Assembly: GCF_013166575.1 (NCBI RefSeq)
Contig: NZ_JABKKE010000012.1
Location: 39,755-103,754, forward strand
From: Xylanibacter rodentium
GTDB taxonomy: Bacteria; Bacteroidota; Bacteroidia; Bacteroidales; Bacteroidaceae
DNA length: 64,000 nt
Direction: 5' to 3'
Shown here: piece after piece, positions 8,649 through 17,456 of the stretch
Numbering within the stretch: the first letter of the stretch is position 1
Layout of the letters: each line of letters starts with the position of its first letter
Translations under genes and position numbers: made by a program
The notes under the pieces: model-generated
Database searches by the model: none
The model's input: only the letters and a program-made list of their open reading frames with translations
Told to the model about the DNA's origin: nothing

Positions 8649-10199
8649 TCAAGCCATACGGCTCACGGCCATGTGCAGACTGTGGGTGTCATCATGATGG
8701 AATACCATCAGATATGCCGACATGTCCTTCTCCGATGGCACAGCGTCACTGTACTTGAAATCGTGGAAAACAGACTTGCCCTTGCCCGATACCGACAGTG
8801 CCGGCCGCAGGGCATAGAAACCGCCGTGATTGTTGTGGTGGAACTGCGACACGTCGATGCCTTCAGCCACGGTCTGCCAGCTGTTGCCGTCATGGCTTAT
8901 GCCGATGGCGAGTGTGTTGGCACGGTTGTGGAGTCTTACGAACATGTGACGGCCCAACTTGCAGGGCAGCACTTTCCTTTCCGTAGACGAAGAATATATG
9001 AAAAGCTGACTGCCGTCGGATGTCAGTCCGGCAAAGGCCTTGTCGCTGTAATAAAGCAGCAATCCGGCGGTGCTGCCTTTGCCTATGGTTATCTCCGTCT
9101 GCACGGTGTAGTTCTTGTGCTGCGGTGTGACGAGCAGCAGACGGCTGTCTGCCGGCGTCTTGCCCTTCGCCTTTACCGTAACAGAACTGTTGCCGAAGAC
9201 GAGCGTCCCCTTGCCGCTTTCTCCCCACAGAGTCCACTGCAGTCCCAATGAGCTGCCGTCGAAGCCGTCGGAAAGCACCATCCCGTCGGGCGTGGGGTTG
9301 TCTGCCTTAGGGAACTGTGCGTCCGACAAAGTTCTGAACCATCCGTCAGACGTCCATGCTATCGGTTCGATGAGCGTGCTGCGGCCAAGTGTGTGGTAGC
9401 CGTTGAGATAGGCATGATACACCACCCACCAGTTGCCATCGGCATCGTCAATGATGGTGCCATGTCCCTTTGACCACCAATTGTCGTCGGCCGTATATGT
9501 GTGTACGATAGGATTATAAGGGGAGTTTTCCCAAGGGCCTTCAATATTGCGCGAACGGGCCGACACCACCATATGGCTCGTTGGCGGTCCTGCCGTTCCG
9601 CCCTGTGCAGAAGTCATGTAATAGTATCCGTCGTGGTATATGAGCTTGGGCGATTCCAAATACATGCCCTCTGTCTTCCAATGCTTTGGATATTTCCATC
9701 CGTCATAAACGGTCTTCTTCTCACCTACGGTGGCAAGGCCGTCTGGAGTTAAAGCTATCACTTCACCGTTGTTGACAAACAGGTAGCGGTTGCCGTCCCT
9801 GTCGGCCACATGGCCCGGGTCTATCCCCCGTACCTTGAGGTCTACCGGCTTGCTCCACGGCCCACGGATGTCGTCGGCCCAAGACACCCAGTTCGTGCCG
9901 GCTGACGGAAAGTATATGTAATAGCGGCCGCCGTGCTTAACGAGGTCGGGGGCCATAGCCGAGCCTGTATATTCGGGGACGGCACGACACACTGGCTCCC
10001 AATTCTGCAAATCGCGCGAATGCCATATCAGAAAACCGGGGGCGTAATAAAACGGCGAATGTGTCATGTAATAATCATCCCCGTCGCGCAGAATCGTAGG
10101 GTCGGGATAATCGCCGGCAAGCAGCACTTTGGGAAACGGCACGGCACTTATGGACAATGATGCCCAAAGCAGTGCAAAAGACAATAACAACTTTCTCAT
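8649..10199 (-). CDS. Glycoside hydrolase family 43 enzyme with C-terminal beta-sandwich
   Basis: 516 residues with signal peptide MRKLLLSFALLWASLSISAV. The five-bladed GH43 propeller begins LLAGDYPDPTILRDGDDYYM, carrying the catalytic-base Asp. The ESPKLIYHDGYYYMTSAQGG segment carries the probable acid Glu, and the pKa-modulating Asp is probably in RGIDPGHVADRDG. A concanavalin-like domain (DGFDGSSLGLQWTLWGESG onward) follows from about residue 310. The family acts on beta-xylosides and alpha-L-arabinofuranosides of plant cell walls; the exact substrate is undetermined. The last 24 residues (YLMVFHHDDTHSLHMAVSRM) look like the beginning of a further domain that stops at once, see findings. 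Confidence 0.88.
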   Translation of the reverse strand: MRKLLLSFALLWASLSISAVPFPKVLLAGDYPDPTILRDGDDYYMTHSPFYYAPGFLIWHSRDLQNWEPVCRAVPEYTGSAMAPDLVKHGGRYYIYFPSAGTNWVSWADDIRGPWSKPVDLKVRGIDPGHVADRDGNRYLFVNNGEVIALTPDGLATVGEKKTVYDGWKYPKHWKTEGMYLESPKLIYHDGYYYMTSAQGGTAGPPTSHMVVSARSRNIEGPWENSPYNPIVHTYTADDNWWSKGHGTIIDDADGNWWVVYHAYLNGYHTLGRSTLIEPIAWTSDGWFRTLSDAQFPKADNPTPDGMVLSDGFDGSSLGLQWTLWGESGKGTLVFGNSSVTVKAKGKTPADSRLLLVTPQHKNYTVQTEITIGKGSTAGLLLYYSDKAFAGLTSDGSQLFIYSSSTERKVLPCKLGRHMFVRLHNRANTLAIGISHDGNSWQTVAEGIDVSQFHHNNHGGFYALRPALSVSGKGKSVFHDFKYSDAVPSEKDMSAYLMVFHHDDTHSLHMAVSRMA

Positions 10200-10322
10200 T
10201 ATTTAATACTTGGTTGTGAGTTAGAATCGGATTAACGGTATTGACGCAGGAATAACAATAATGCAATGCCGCACTTTGTTTTACCGTCTCTGCCTGCATA
10301 TAATACGGACTACGCCACCGGA

Positions 10323-12542
10323 TTACTTGTCATCCGGCAACAGCATTTCCAACTCCGGCCATGCCGGCGGTACCACACCGAGCAGATTCTTCACAAAGAA
10401 GTCGAAGCGCTTGTGTTCGCCGTAGCGCTCACCCATGGTGTGGCCTACACCCGGCAACACCACTAATTCGAAATCCTTGTTGGCACGAATGAGCGCGTCG
10501 ACCACCTGATAGGTGCTTGAAGGGTCGACATTGTCATCAAGTTCGCCCACAACAAGCATCAACGCTCTTTTGAGCCGATGGGCATTATATACGTTGCTGC
10601 ACTCCACATAAGAGCTGTCCACGGGCCATCCCATCCACTGCTCGTTCCACCATATCTTGTCCATGCGGTTGTCGTGGCATCCGCACGACGAATAGGCAGC
10701 CTTGTAGAAATCACCGTGCAAGAGCACCGCCGTAGTGCTTTCCTGTCCGCCCGCCGATGCTCCGAATATGCCCACGCGCGTGGTGTCCATGTAAGGATAG
10801 CGCCGTGCGGCGGCCTCTATCCACAGCCGACGGTCGGGAAAACCTGCATCCTTCAAGTTCTTGTAACACACATCCTCAAACTTCTTTCCGCGCCACGACG
10901 TCCCCATACCGTCCATCTGCACAACGATGAACCCCAGTTCGGCCAGCGCCGTCATGTTCCAGTCGTAAGAAATGAAGTCTTTCGGAGTGTAGGCGCTTCC
11001 CGGTCCGGCATAGATATATTCGATGACGGGGTACGTCCGCGACGGGTCAAAGTTGGTCGGTCGCCTGATGATACCCCAAATATCGGTCTTGCCGTCACGT
11101 CCTTTGGCTGTAAACACTTCGGGAGCCTTCCATCCTTCGGCCGTGATGGCTGTGATATCGGCCGTCTCAAGTGTGCGGACAAGGCGGCCGTCGGTGGTAC
11201 GAAGTTCTGTCACAGGCGGGCGGTCGACCATAGAATAGGTGTCTATCATATATCGGAAATCGGACGAGAACTGCGCCCGGTGATTGCCTTCGGCCGGTGT
11301 CAGACAAGTCATGCCGCGACCGTCGGTGCCTATGCGGTAGTAACGTACAAGATAAGGGTCCTCACCTTTATTGACTCCCGACGCTGTGAAATATATCTGT
11401 CCGGCCTGTTCGTCCACGCGCACCACCTCACGCACACACCACTCGCCACGCGTTATCTGCCGTATGACACTGCCCTTGGCAATATCATAGAGATAAAGAT
11501 GATTCCAGTTGTCACGCTCGCTCATCCATATCATCTTGCTGCCGTCGCGATAGTCATGCCGGAAATAACGGTTATAGTTTACAAACGTTTCCGACCGCTC
11601 CTCCACGACCGTACGTATCCTGCCCGTAGCGGCATCCATAGCCAATATGCTCAGCAGTTTGTGGCCGCGCCGGTTGTACAGCATCGTCACCTCACGGCTA
11701 TCCGGCTGCCAGCGAAAATAATTCAATTCATACTGATTGTCACAAACAGTCATATCGGCTTCCACCTTGCAGCCTGTATGTGTGTCAATTATTATCGGTG
11801 TACGCTGCGGCAGACGGTCGCCCGGCTTGGCGTACTCCTGCTTATGAAGTATGGGCTGTAAACGGTCGTTGGGCGACGACTCAACATAATGCACATAACG
11901 TTTGGGCACGGGCTGACGCCGGCAAACCATGATATAACGTGAATCCGGTGACCAAAGAATACGGTTTGAATAATAATCTCCCGGCGAACCATCCTGACTG
12001 AGAATACGCTTCACCGTATATGGCTTGCCCACATCATGCAGCACCACGTTGTATTCCTCGATATAAGCCTCCGTCTTGCCGTCGGGAGAAAGCACCGGCC
12101 ACGGCCTGTCTTCCTCGTCCACCTCCATCCAATGCGGCTTTTGCTGACGGCCGAACTGCGGTTTGTATGCCGGCCGCGGCCGTCGGCCTATTACGCTGTC
12201 ACGCTCCTGCTCGGTCGCATATACCGTCTGCGTCCCGTCGTCGGCATTGCCTACGATATAGCGTCGCCCAGCCGGTGTGTCTATATAATAATGGTACATG
12301 GCCGTAGAGTCTTTCCACGCCACACCATGCGCCCAATGATAGACCCGCTCGCTGCTGAACTTACCGCTCAGCCCATATGCCCGGCGGTAGTCATCCACTG
12401 TGCCCTGTGCCGATATGCGTTGTATCATTCCGCAGAATACGAAAAGGCATGATGTGGCAAAAAATCCGATATTTAGTCTCTGTCTACGCCTGATACTTTT
12501 ATACAAACAGAATTTTGTGTTAATATAATTTGTCATATCCAA
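10323..12542 (-). CDS. S9 family dipeptidyl-peptidase-IV-like serine peptidase
   Basis: 739 residues. An N-terminal hydrophobic signal (about residues 24-45, ending RISAQ) indicates export. A DPP-IV N-terminal beta-propeller follows (YIEEYNVVLHDV, LWSPDSRYIMVCRRQ, FRWQPDSREVTML), then a C-terminal alpha/beta hydrolase. The nucleophile elbow reads GIFGASAGGQ, with the Ser before AGG, rather than the classical GWSYGG. The acid is in GELDDNVDP and the histidine in LPGVGHTMGE. The family removes N-terminal dipeptides or trims oligopeptides in the periplasm. A -7 box, TAACTTTG, lies at 12559-12566 on the minus strand. Confidence 0.88.
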   Translation of the reverse strand: MDMTNYINTKFCLYKSIRRRQRLNIGFFATSCLFVFCGMIQRISAQGTVDDYRRAYGLSGKFSSERVYHWAHGVAWKDSTAMYHYYIDTPAGRRYIVGNADDGTQTVYATEQERDSVIGRRPRPAYKPQFGRQQKPHWMEVDEEDRPWPVLSPDGKTEAYIEEYNVVLHDVGKPYTVKRILSQDGSPGDYYSNRILWSPDSRYIMVCRRQPVPKRYVHYVESSPNDRLQPILHKQEYAKPGDRLPQRTPIIIDTHTGCKVEADMTVCDNQYELNYFRWQPDSREVTMLYNRRGHKLLSILAMDAATGRIRTVVEERSETFVNYNRYFRHDYRDGSKMIWMSERDNWNHLYLYDIAKGSVIRQITRGEWCVREVVRVDEQAGQIYFTASGVNKGEDPYLVRYYRIGTDGRGMTCLTPAEGNHRAQFSSDFRYMIDTYSMVDRPPVTELRTTDGRLVRTLETADITAITAEGWKAPEVFTAKGRDGKTDIWGIIRRPTNFDPSRTYPVIEYIYAGPGSAYTPKDFISYDWNMTALAELGFIVVQMDGMGTSWRGKKFEDVCYKNLKDAGFPDRRLWIEAAARRYPYMDTTRVGIFGASAGGQESTTAVLLHGDFYKAAYSSCGCHDNRMDKIWWNEQWMGWPVDSSYVECSNVYNAHRLKRALMLVVGELDDNVDPSSTYQVVDALIRANKDFELVVLPGVGHTMGERYGEHKRFDFFVKNLLGVVPPAWPELEMLLPDDK

Positions 12543-12856
12543 ATATGTAATTTTTTCGCAAAGTTACATTAAAATTCCGGCTTACAGAATATAATTCCCC
12601 CAAAAAGATGTACCTTTACAACCCAAATACAATACCATAGATTCGACCGAATAAAAATGAATTGCCAATTATCCCCATAAAAAACAATAAAATGAAAATA
12701 ATTTGGAACAAAACAACAACAATGACCGACACCCATATCTCGTAACCTTACGAGGTACTGAGCGAAGAGAAAAGAAAAACTGACAGTAACACTTCTCTCG
12801 AAACTCTGAAACTGATTATGGAATTAGGATTTGTTGACTAACTTAAATAAACAATC
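12543..12856. other. Intergenic region with short hairpin and repeat end
   Basis: 314 bp between divergent genes. It contains the minus-strand -7 box for the S9 peptidase (12559-12566), a 7-bp stem CTCGTAA-CC-TTACGAG (12739-12754), and TTTGTTGACTAACTTA (12829-12844), identical to the outer end of the MITE-like repeats. No gene is seen. Confidence 0.6.
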
Positions 12857-14725
12857 ATGATGTTTATGACAATGAAAAAATTATTTGCCGTTCTCATGCT
12901 ACTGTTGCCGTTCGTAGCTTTACAGACCGAAGCGGCACGCAAGAAGACAACCGTATGGGAGAACCCCGTGAAAATGTATGCCAACACGGGAACCATAGAA
13001 GTGACGCGTGTAGAGTTAGCAGACACGGCTACTGTGTTATATCTGCATGCGGAATACACGCCCAAAAACTGGATAAAAATAGCCAAAGAGAGCCGGCTAA
13101 AAGACATGGACGGCAAGACATATCGGCTGACGTCGGCTGAAGGAATTGTGCCCGGAAAGAAGTTCTTCATGCCCGACAATGGCGAAACGGACTTCACATT
13201 ACGTTTCACTCCGATGCCGAAAAACACGAAGATGATAGACTTTGCAGAGGGCGAGACAAAAGACGACTGGCGTATCTTCGGCATCCACGATGACAGTTAC
13301 TGTCCCGACATCGACATACCGAAAGAGTTGCGCAACATGAAATACGCCGCAAACGAGACCCTGCCCGTGACACGATACGCTCCCGGAAAAGTGAAAGTGC
13401 GCTTCAAGGCTTATGGATACAGGCCGGAGATGCAGGCGAAACTGGACGGGTGGTACAGCGTCTTTGGAGAAAAACGGCAACACCTTTTATCTCCGAAACT
13501 CAACGATGACGGGACGGCAGAGTTTGAAGTCCGCCTCACTCATCCTTCAGTGATAGTCATCGGCATCCGCTACGTGAACTATGCGAGCATATTAGCTGTG
13601 CCGGGAGAGGAAGTATCACTGGCCTTAGACTTGGCTAACGCGCAAAAAGATAATGCTTACTTCGGCTTCACCGGCACTTTGGCACACACCAACAAAGTTG
13701 TGAACGAGAACAGATTCAGACTACAACAACTCTTTATGACATCATACGACTCCATGATGGTTGCCGTAACTGAACGGCGGTCGGCAGCGGAATATGCGGC
13801 CTTAATAGGCAAAATACAGAAAGAGAAGAAAGAGTTGGTCAATTCCTGTGAAGGGTTAACGGATGCCGCACGCGCTTTTCTACGCATGAATTTGGAGAGA
13901 ACAGCTTTCGACTGGCAGTATGACTTCAGCCGCTCATGGGAACAGGCGAAGATACGCCTGTCAAATATAAAGACGAGAGAAGAATATGAGGAACTGATGA
14001 AAAGCATGAATGTGCCGCATTTTGACGCACCGCTGACCGACGGCACGACGATGGAGAGTATCGAATCAGACTACGCCATGTTCGGAGACTGCCTTTGGTC
14101 GGCATTCTCCTACCCCACACCTGTTGTCATAACCAACGACTACAACCGTCAGGTGGCTACGGTCGATGCTTTCCTCAAAGGCAGAATCACCCTCGATGCA
14201 GCCGTCGAGGCAACCATAACTGACCCCGCCCTGAGAACACTGATAGCGGATAAGCGTGCCAAGGACAAACAGATGGAGGAGGAGATGGCACGCCGCGCCA
14301 ATGTCTTCTTCCATAAGCTGGATGACGTGAAACCCGAAAATATCCTTTCTATTATTCTCGACAAACACAGAGGCAAGGCCGTGGTAATGGACATCTGGGC
14401 CACATGGTGCGGACCGTGCAAGGCGGGTCACAAGCGGATGGTACCGCTGAAGAAGGAACTGGAAGGCCAGGACGTTGTCTTCATATACGTCACCGGCCCG
14501 ACATCACCTGCCGAGACATGGCAGGAAATGCTTGGCAACATCACCGGTGAACATTACTATCTGACGCGCGAACAATACAGCCACATCCTCGAAAAATATG
14601 AATCGGACGGCATACCTACCTATCTCGTCTTCGACCGCGATGGCCAATTGACGTTTAAAAACATCGGCATGGTCGACAACGGAAAAATAAAAGAGGAGAT
14701 TGAAAAAGCAATGGAATGGAACTGA
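12857..14725 (+). CDS. Exported TlpA-like thioredoxin-fold protein
   Basis: 622 residues. The signal peptide is best read from the ATG at 12872 (MKKLFAVLMLLLPFVAL), although ATGs at 12857, 12860 and 12866 are in frame. An N-terminal beta domain of about 130 residues and a poorly conserved helical middle precede a C-terminal thioredoxin fold (about residues 495-622). The active site is WATWCGPCKAGHKR, with CxxC near residues 517-520. Such proteins are abundant in Bacteroidales as periplasmic thiol-disulfide oxidoreductases. The partner is unknown. The gene starts 13 bp after a copy of the MITE terminal motif, so its promoter may be influenced by that repeat. Confidence 0.85.
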   Translation: MMFMTMKKLFAVLMLLLPFVALQTEAARKKTTVWENPVKMYANTGTIEVTRVELADTATVLYLHAEYTPKNWIKIAKESRLKDMDGKTYRLTSAEGIVPGKKFFMPDNGETDFTLRFTPMPKNTKMIDFAEGETKDDWRIFGIHDDSYCPDIDIPKELRNMKYAANETLPVTRYAPGKVKVRFKAYGYRPEMQAKLDGWYSVFGEKRQHLLSPKLNDDGTAEFEVRLTHPSVIVIGIRYVNYASILAVPGEEVSLALDLANAQKDNAYFGFTGTLAHTNKVVNENRFRLQQLFMTSYDSMMVAVTERRSAAEYAALIGKIQKEKKELVNSCEGLTDAARAFLRMNLERTAFDWQYDFSRSWEQAKIRLSNIKTREEYEELMKSMNVPHFDAPLTDGTTMESIESDYAMFGDCLWSAFSYPTPVVITNDYNRQVATVDAFLKGRITLDAAVEATITDPALRTLIADKRAKDKQMEEEMARRANVFFHKLDDVKPENILSIILDKHRGKAVVMDIWATWCGPCKAGHKRMVPLKKELEGQDVVFIYVTGPTSPAETWQEMLGNITGEHYYLTREQYSHILEKYESDGIPTYLVFDRDGQLTFKNIGMVDNGKIKEEIEKAMEWN

Positions 14726-14740
14726 AAGGCCATTGATTGA

Positions 14741-14988
14741 AACCGAGAAGACGGTAAACATACCCTCTGTACGGTGCAATCCACAGGTCCAAACAGCTCT
14801 GGGCCGCTTGGATATTATGACAATGTCCATCATACTATCGGCCAGGGTATGCGCACCAATACCCCCAACTTCGGTGTGTCTGTAGGCAGTCCACCTACAG
14901 GCACTTTTCCGAGGAATGGACTCCAAAAAACTTCTTGACAGCATCGGCCGAATATTTTCCAACCATCAAATCACCACATGAATTATGA
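14741..14988 (+). pseudogene. Frameshifted C-terminal gene remnant, family not recognised
   Basis: Directly after the thioredoxin gene, one frame (14741-14938) reads as a protein-like stretch including GPLGYYDNVHHTIGQG and NTPNFGVSVGSPPTGTF. The next frame continues from 14908 as SEEWTPKNFLTASAEYFPTI and ends at a TGA at 14986-14988. The two join at the T run 14905-14908, as a 1-nt deletion would produce. There is a stop immediately upstream and no start codon, so this looks like the decayed tail of a lost gene. I do not recognise the family, and the coding nature is inferred from composition only. Confidence 0.4.
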
Positions 14989-15118
14989 ATTGTGGAAGAA
15001 AATAGCGACTTCAACACCCAAGGAAACACTCACTATAAAATAACAACATTTTTGAATGAACAATAATATCCTAAATGAAAGGGCCGTGTATCACTAAAAA
15101 TAAATATCTACAAATATT

Positions 15119-15148
15119 TTTGAGTACCGGATATATTTATTACCTTTG
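15119..15148 (+). promoter_or_regulatory. Promoter of the TPP riboswitch-thiG unit
   Basis: TTTG (15119-15122), 18 bp, TACCTTTG (15141-15148): a Bacteroidetes-type promoter placed about 20 bp before the riboswitch. Confidence 0.65.
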
Positions 15149-15167
15149 CACACAGCAAAACATATTA

Positions 15168-15250
15168 CTTGATGGGGTGCTCCGGTGTTTGCCGCGGCTG
15201 AGATTATACCCGTGAACCTGATTCGGATAATGCCGACGTAGGGATATAAG
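15168..15250 (+). ncRNA. TPP riboswitch (THI element)
   Basis: The conserved blocks of the thiamine pyrophosphate aptamer are present in order: GGGGTGCTCCGG, GCGGCTGAGA, ATACCCGTGAACCTGAT, CGGATAATGCCGACGTAGGGA. A weak P1 stem is formed by CTTGAT and ATATAAG. It sits between a consensus promoter and thiG, so it should repress thiG when TPP is plentiful. The expression platform (15251-15427) is about 177 nt long. It holds a GACCT-A-AGGTC hairpin near 15377, but no clear terminator with a T tract, so translational control is possible. Confidence 0.92.
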
Positions 15251-15427
15251 AATGGATATTTAAAAAGACCTTATTATAAGAGCGGAGTTAAAGTTTCCGT
15301 AGCTTTACATAGGATTTCCCCATATATTTTTTCGACGAACAAAACATTGTGAGTAACGGCCAGCCGTGTGGCGGATGACCTAAGGTCTCCGTAACCGAGG
15401 TGCCGCACTCTATACAAATTAACAATT

Positions 15428-16201
15428 ATGGAGAAACTGATTATTGCAGGAAAGGAATTCACATCCCGGCTGTTTATGGGCACCGGGAAATTCAGTTCTA
15501 ATGAACTGATGGAACGGGCCATTGTCGCCTCTGAAACACAGATGGTGACCATGGCCATGAAACGTATTGACCTCGACGACAGCGGTGACGACATGCTGCG
15601 TCATATCGCCCGTCCGGGCATACAGCTGTTGCCCAATACATCAGGAACACGCAACGCCGACGAGGCCGTGTTCGCGGCAAAGATGGCCCGCGAGGCTTTC
15701 GGCACCAACTGGCTCAAACTCGAGATACATCCCGACCCGCGCTATCTGCTGCCCGACCCTATGGAGACGCTGCTCGCCACAGAACGGCTTGTGAAGGAAG
15801 GCTTCGTGGTGCTGCCATATTGTCAGGCCGACCCCGTACTGTGCAAGCGTCTGGCCGAAGCCGGAGCCGCCACGGTGATGCCGCTGGCCGCGCCTATAGG
15901 CACCAACATGGGACTGCGCACACGCGACTTCCTACATATTATCATCGAAGAAGCCACAGTGCCAGTGGTTGTGGACGCCGGTATCGGTGCACCGAGCGAT
16001 GCCGCCGAGGCGATGGAGATAGGCGCTGACGCCGTACTGGTGAACACGGCCATAAGCGTCGCCGGCGACCCGGTTGCAATGGCGCGGGCTTTCAAGAAAG
16101 CCGTAGAGGCCGGTCGCGAGGCTTATGAGGCAGGATTGGGACGCCAGTCTATGGATATGACGGCTGAGGCAAGCTCGCCACTAACGGAGTTTCTAAATTA
16201 A
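15428..16201 (+). CDS. thiG: Thiazole synthase ThiG
   Basis: 257 residues, full length. ThiG condenses deoxyxylulose phosphate, dehydroglycine and ThiS-carried sulfur to make the thiazole ring of thiamine. The start [20 protein letters not shown] is typical. The Schiff-base lysine is in [16 protein letters not shown], and phosphate-binding loops are [20 protein letters not shown] and VLVNTAI. It is preceded by a TPP riboswitch but stands alone. ThiS, ThiE, ThiH, ThiF and ThiC, which often share its operon in Bacteroidales, are absent from both sides. Downstream lies the second MITE-like repeat. The partners must be encoded elsewhere if the enzyme works. Confidence 0.95.
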   Translation: MEKLIIAGKEFTSRLFMGTGKFSSNELMERAIVASETQMVTMAMKRIDLDDSGDDMLRHIARPGIQLLPNTSGTRNADEAVFAAKMAREAFGTNWLKLEIHPDPRYLLPDPMETLLATERLVKEGFVVLPYCQADPVLCKRLAEAGAATVMPLAAPIGTNMGLRTRDFLHIIIEEATVPVVVDAGIGAPSDAAEAMEIGADAVLVNTAISVAGDPVAMARAFKKAVEAGREAYEAGLGRQSMDMTAEASSPLTEFLN

Positions 16202-16253
16202 AATCAGGAGTTAAAGGAGTTATCACTCCCTACGGTCGCTAAGGATTAGAGAC

Positions 16254-16465
16254 AAAAGCATTAGTAATCAAATAATTACAATTCCCATATTCATATGTTT
16301 TTATGCTTTTGCCCTTGCAGGGCGCGGGTATTGTCGATGTTTGATTCCCGGGGTGCCGCTACGCTCTGCCCCGGGCTATGTGCTTGTTGCCCCTGCGGGG
16401 CGCGTTCTTCCAGGGCGCGTTCTGTCCGTACGATAATGTAGTTTAATTTTGTTGACTAACTTATG
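16254..16465. repeat. Half-copy of the MITE-like repeat
   Basis: Closely matches the right arm of the element at 6889-7245. It runs from CAAAAGCATTA through ATGCTTTTGCCCTTGCAGGG, CCCGGGGTGCCGCTACGCTC and CCCCGGGCTATGTGCTTGTT to GTTTAATTTTGTTGACTAAC. The left arm is not recognisable. It fills most of the 327-bp gap between thiG and the OmpH-like gene. Confidence 0.8.
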
Positions 16466-16470
16466 GAAAA

Positions 16471-16502
16471 CCCCAAAAGTTTTTTTAGTCCAACTTTTGG
16501 GG
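16471..16502 (-). terminator. Hairpin terminator after the OmpH-like gene
   Basis: Perfect 11-bp stem CCCCAAAAGTT / AACTTTTGGGG with a 10-nt loop. On the minus strand it is followed by TTTTCC, just downstream of the OmpH-like stop codon. Confidence 0.6.
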
Positions 16503-16528
16503 TGCAGTTTATTTTAGGCAAAAAACTG

Positions 16529-17146
16529 TTATTTCTTTGTCTCTTCTTTCTTTGTCGCCGGCTTGTAGCGTTTGTTCAGTCCGTTTATCACGTCTTTTGT
16601 AATGTCGTGACGCTTGTCGGCAAGTAGGATGTTGTCCCCGGCCTTAGATATGATGAGATCATATTTCTTGCTCTTATTGTAGTCTTTCAGGAAGTTTTGG
16701 AGCGAATCGTGTAGGGCCGTGTTGTATTTTGCCGTTTCAGAGTCCAACTCAGCCCCCAAACGGCCCTGCAGTTCCTGCAAGTCTTGCTCTTGGCGTTGTA
16801 GGGCAGCCTGTACGCTCATGGCTTGCTCGCGACTGGTAAATCCATTGTTGTTTATTTTCTGTTGGAAGTTCTGCATGGCAGCCTGCAGTTGTTGTCCTTT
16901 TTGATTGAGGGTATTGCGGGCATTGTTGCTCTTTTTTTGTAATATGAGGGAATAATCCTTGCAGAAGTTATACTGCGACATGAGCGAGTCCACTTCTACA
17001 TATGCTATCTTCATTCCCGTGGTTGCTGTTTCTGGAGTGGCAGCCGGTTGTTCGTCCATTTTGGGACTTGAGTTGTTGCATGCCGTCAGGAATAGTGCCG
17101 ATACGGCGCTCAATGACATCATGCGGATGATTTTGTTGCTATTCAT
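16529..17146 (-). CDS. OmpH/Skp-like periplasmic chaperone lipoprotein
   Basis: 205 residues. The N-terminus MNSNKIIRMMSLSAVSALFL ends in a lipobox (LTAC), so it is probably a lipoprotein. After a short Pro/Thr linker, IAYVEVDSLMSQYNF opens the OmpH family. A long charged coiled coil (about residues 70-145) is followed by the closing beta segment YDLIISKAGDNILLADKRHD. Skp-like proteins hold unfolded outer-membrane proteins in the periplasm. Lipidation distinguishes this one from soluble Skp. The small membrane-protein gene ending 19 bp upstream is probably co-transcribed. Confidence 0.85.
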   Translation of the reverse strand: MNSNKIIRMMSLSAVSALFLTACNNSSPKMDEQPAATPETATTGMKIAYVEVDSLMSQYNFCKDYSLILQKKSNNARNTLNQKGQQLQAAMQNFQQKINNNGFTSREQAMSVQAALQRQEQDLQELQGRLGAELDSETAKYNTALHDSLQNFLKDYNKSKKYDLIISKAGDNILLADKRHDITKDVINGLNKRYKPATKKEETKK

Positions 17147-17165
17147 TTTTTATGTAATGTTTAAA

Positions 17166-17378
17166 TTATCCGATTCTTTCTTCTGTGGCAAGAATGTTTT
17201 TTGTACGCATCTCTCTGTCTTGATCCATAACGCAGTGTATCTTGCGTTTTTTCATATCCTCACTGTCATGAATGTGTATGGAGGAAAATCTTCCGTCTTT
17301 AAGGAATATAACCTTGACACATAAAAATGCCATACATATAGCAATAATTAACGCGCTTATTAACAATATCTCAACCAT
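17166..17378 (-). CDS. Small single-pass membrane protein, unknown function
   Basis: 70 residues. One transmembrane helix (about residues 4-27, EILLISALIIAICMAFLCVK) is followed by a charged tail with a single later Cys (RKIHCVMDQDREMR). It lies 19 bp upstream of the OmpH-like gene on the same strand, so it may work in the envelope. Its own -7 box TATCTTTG (17406-17399, minus) overlaps the divergent pepD promoter. I recall similar small proteins in other Bacteroidales but cannot name the family. Confidence 0.7.
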   Translation of the reverse strand: MVEILLISALIIAICMAFLCVKVIFLKDGRFSSIHIHDSEDMKKRKIHCVMDQDREMRTKNILATEERIG

Positions 17379-17384
17379 ATTCTG

Positions 17385-17406
17385 TAACTTTGCGGGTACA
17401 AAGATA
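17385..17406. promoter_or_regulatory. Back-to-back -7 boxes of divergent genes
   Basis: TAACTTTG on the plus strand (17385-17392) serves pepD. TATCTTTG on the minus strand (17406-17399) serves the 70-residue membrane protein. The two boxes are 6 bp apart, so polymerase binding is likely to be mutually exclusive. Confidence 0.55.
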
Positions 17407-17456
17407 ATGTAAATTAATCAATTTATAAACAATTACTATATAAAAAAGAGAAAATA

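Noticed and set aside
15317..15370. Possible ThiS remnant ending in Gly-Gly before thiG
   Set aside because: Only about 18 codons with a stop directly upstream and no start. The match to ThiS is limited to the terminal Gly-Gly.
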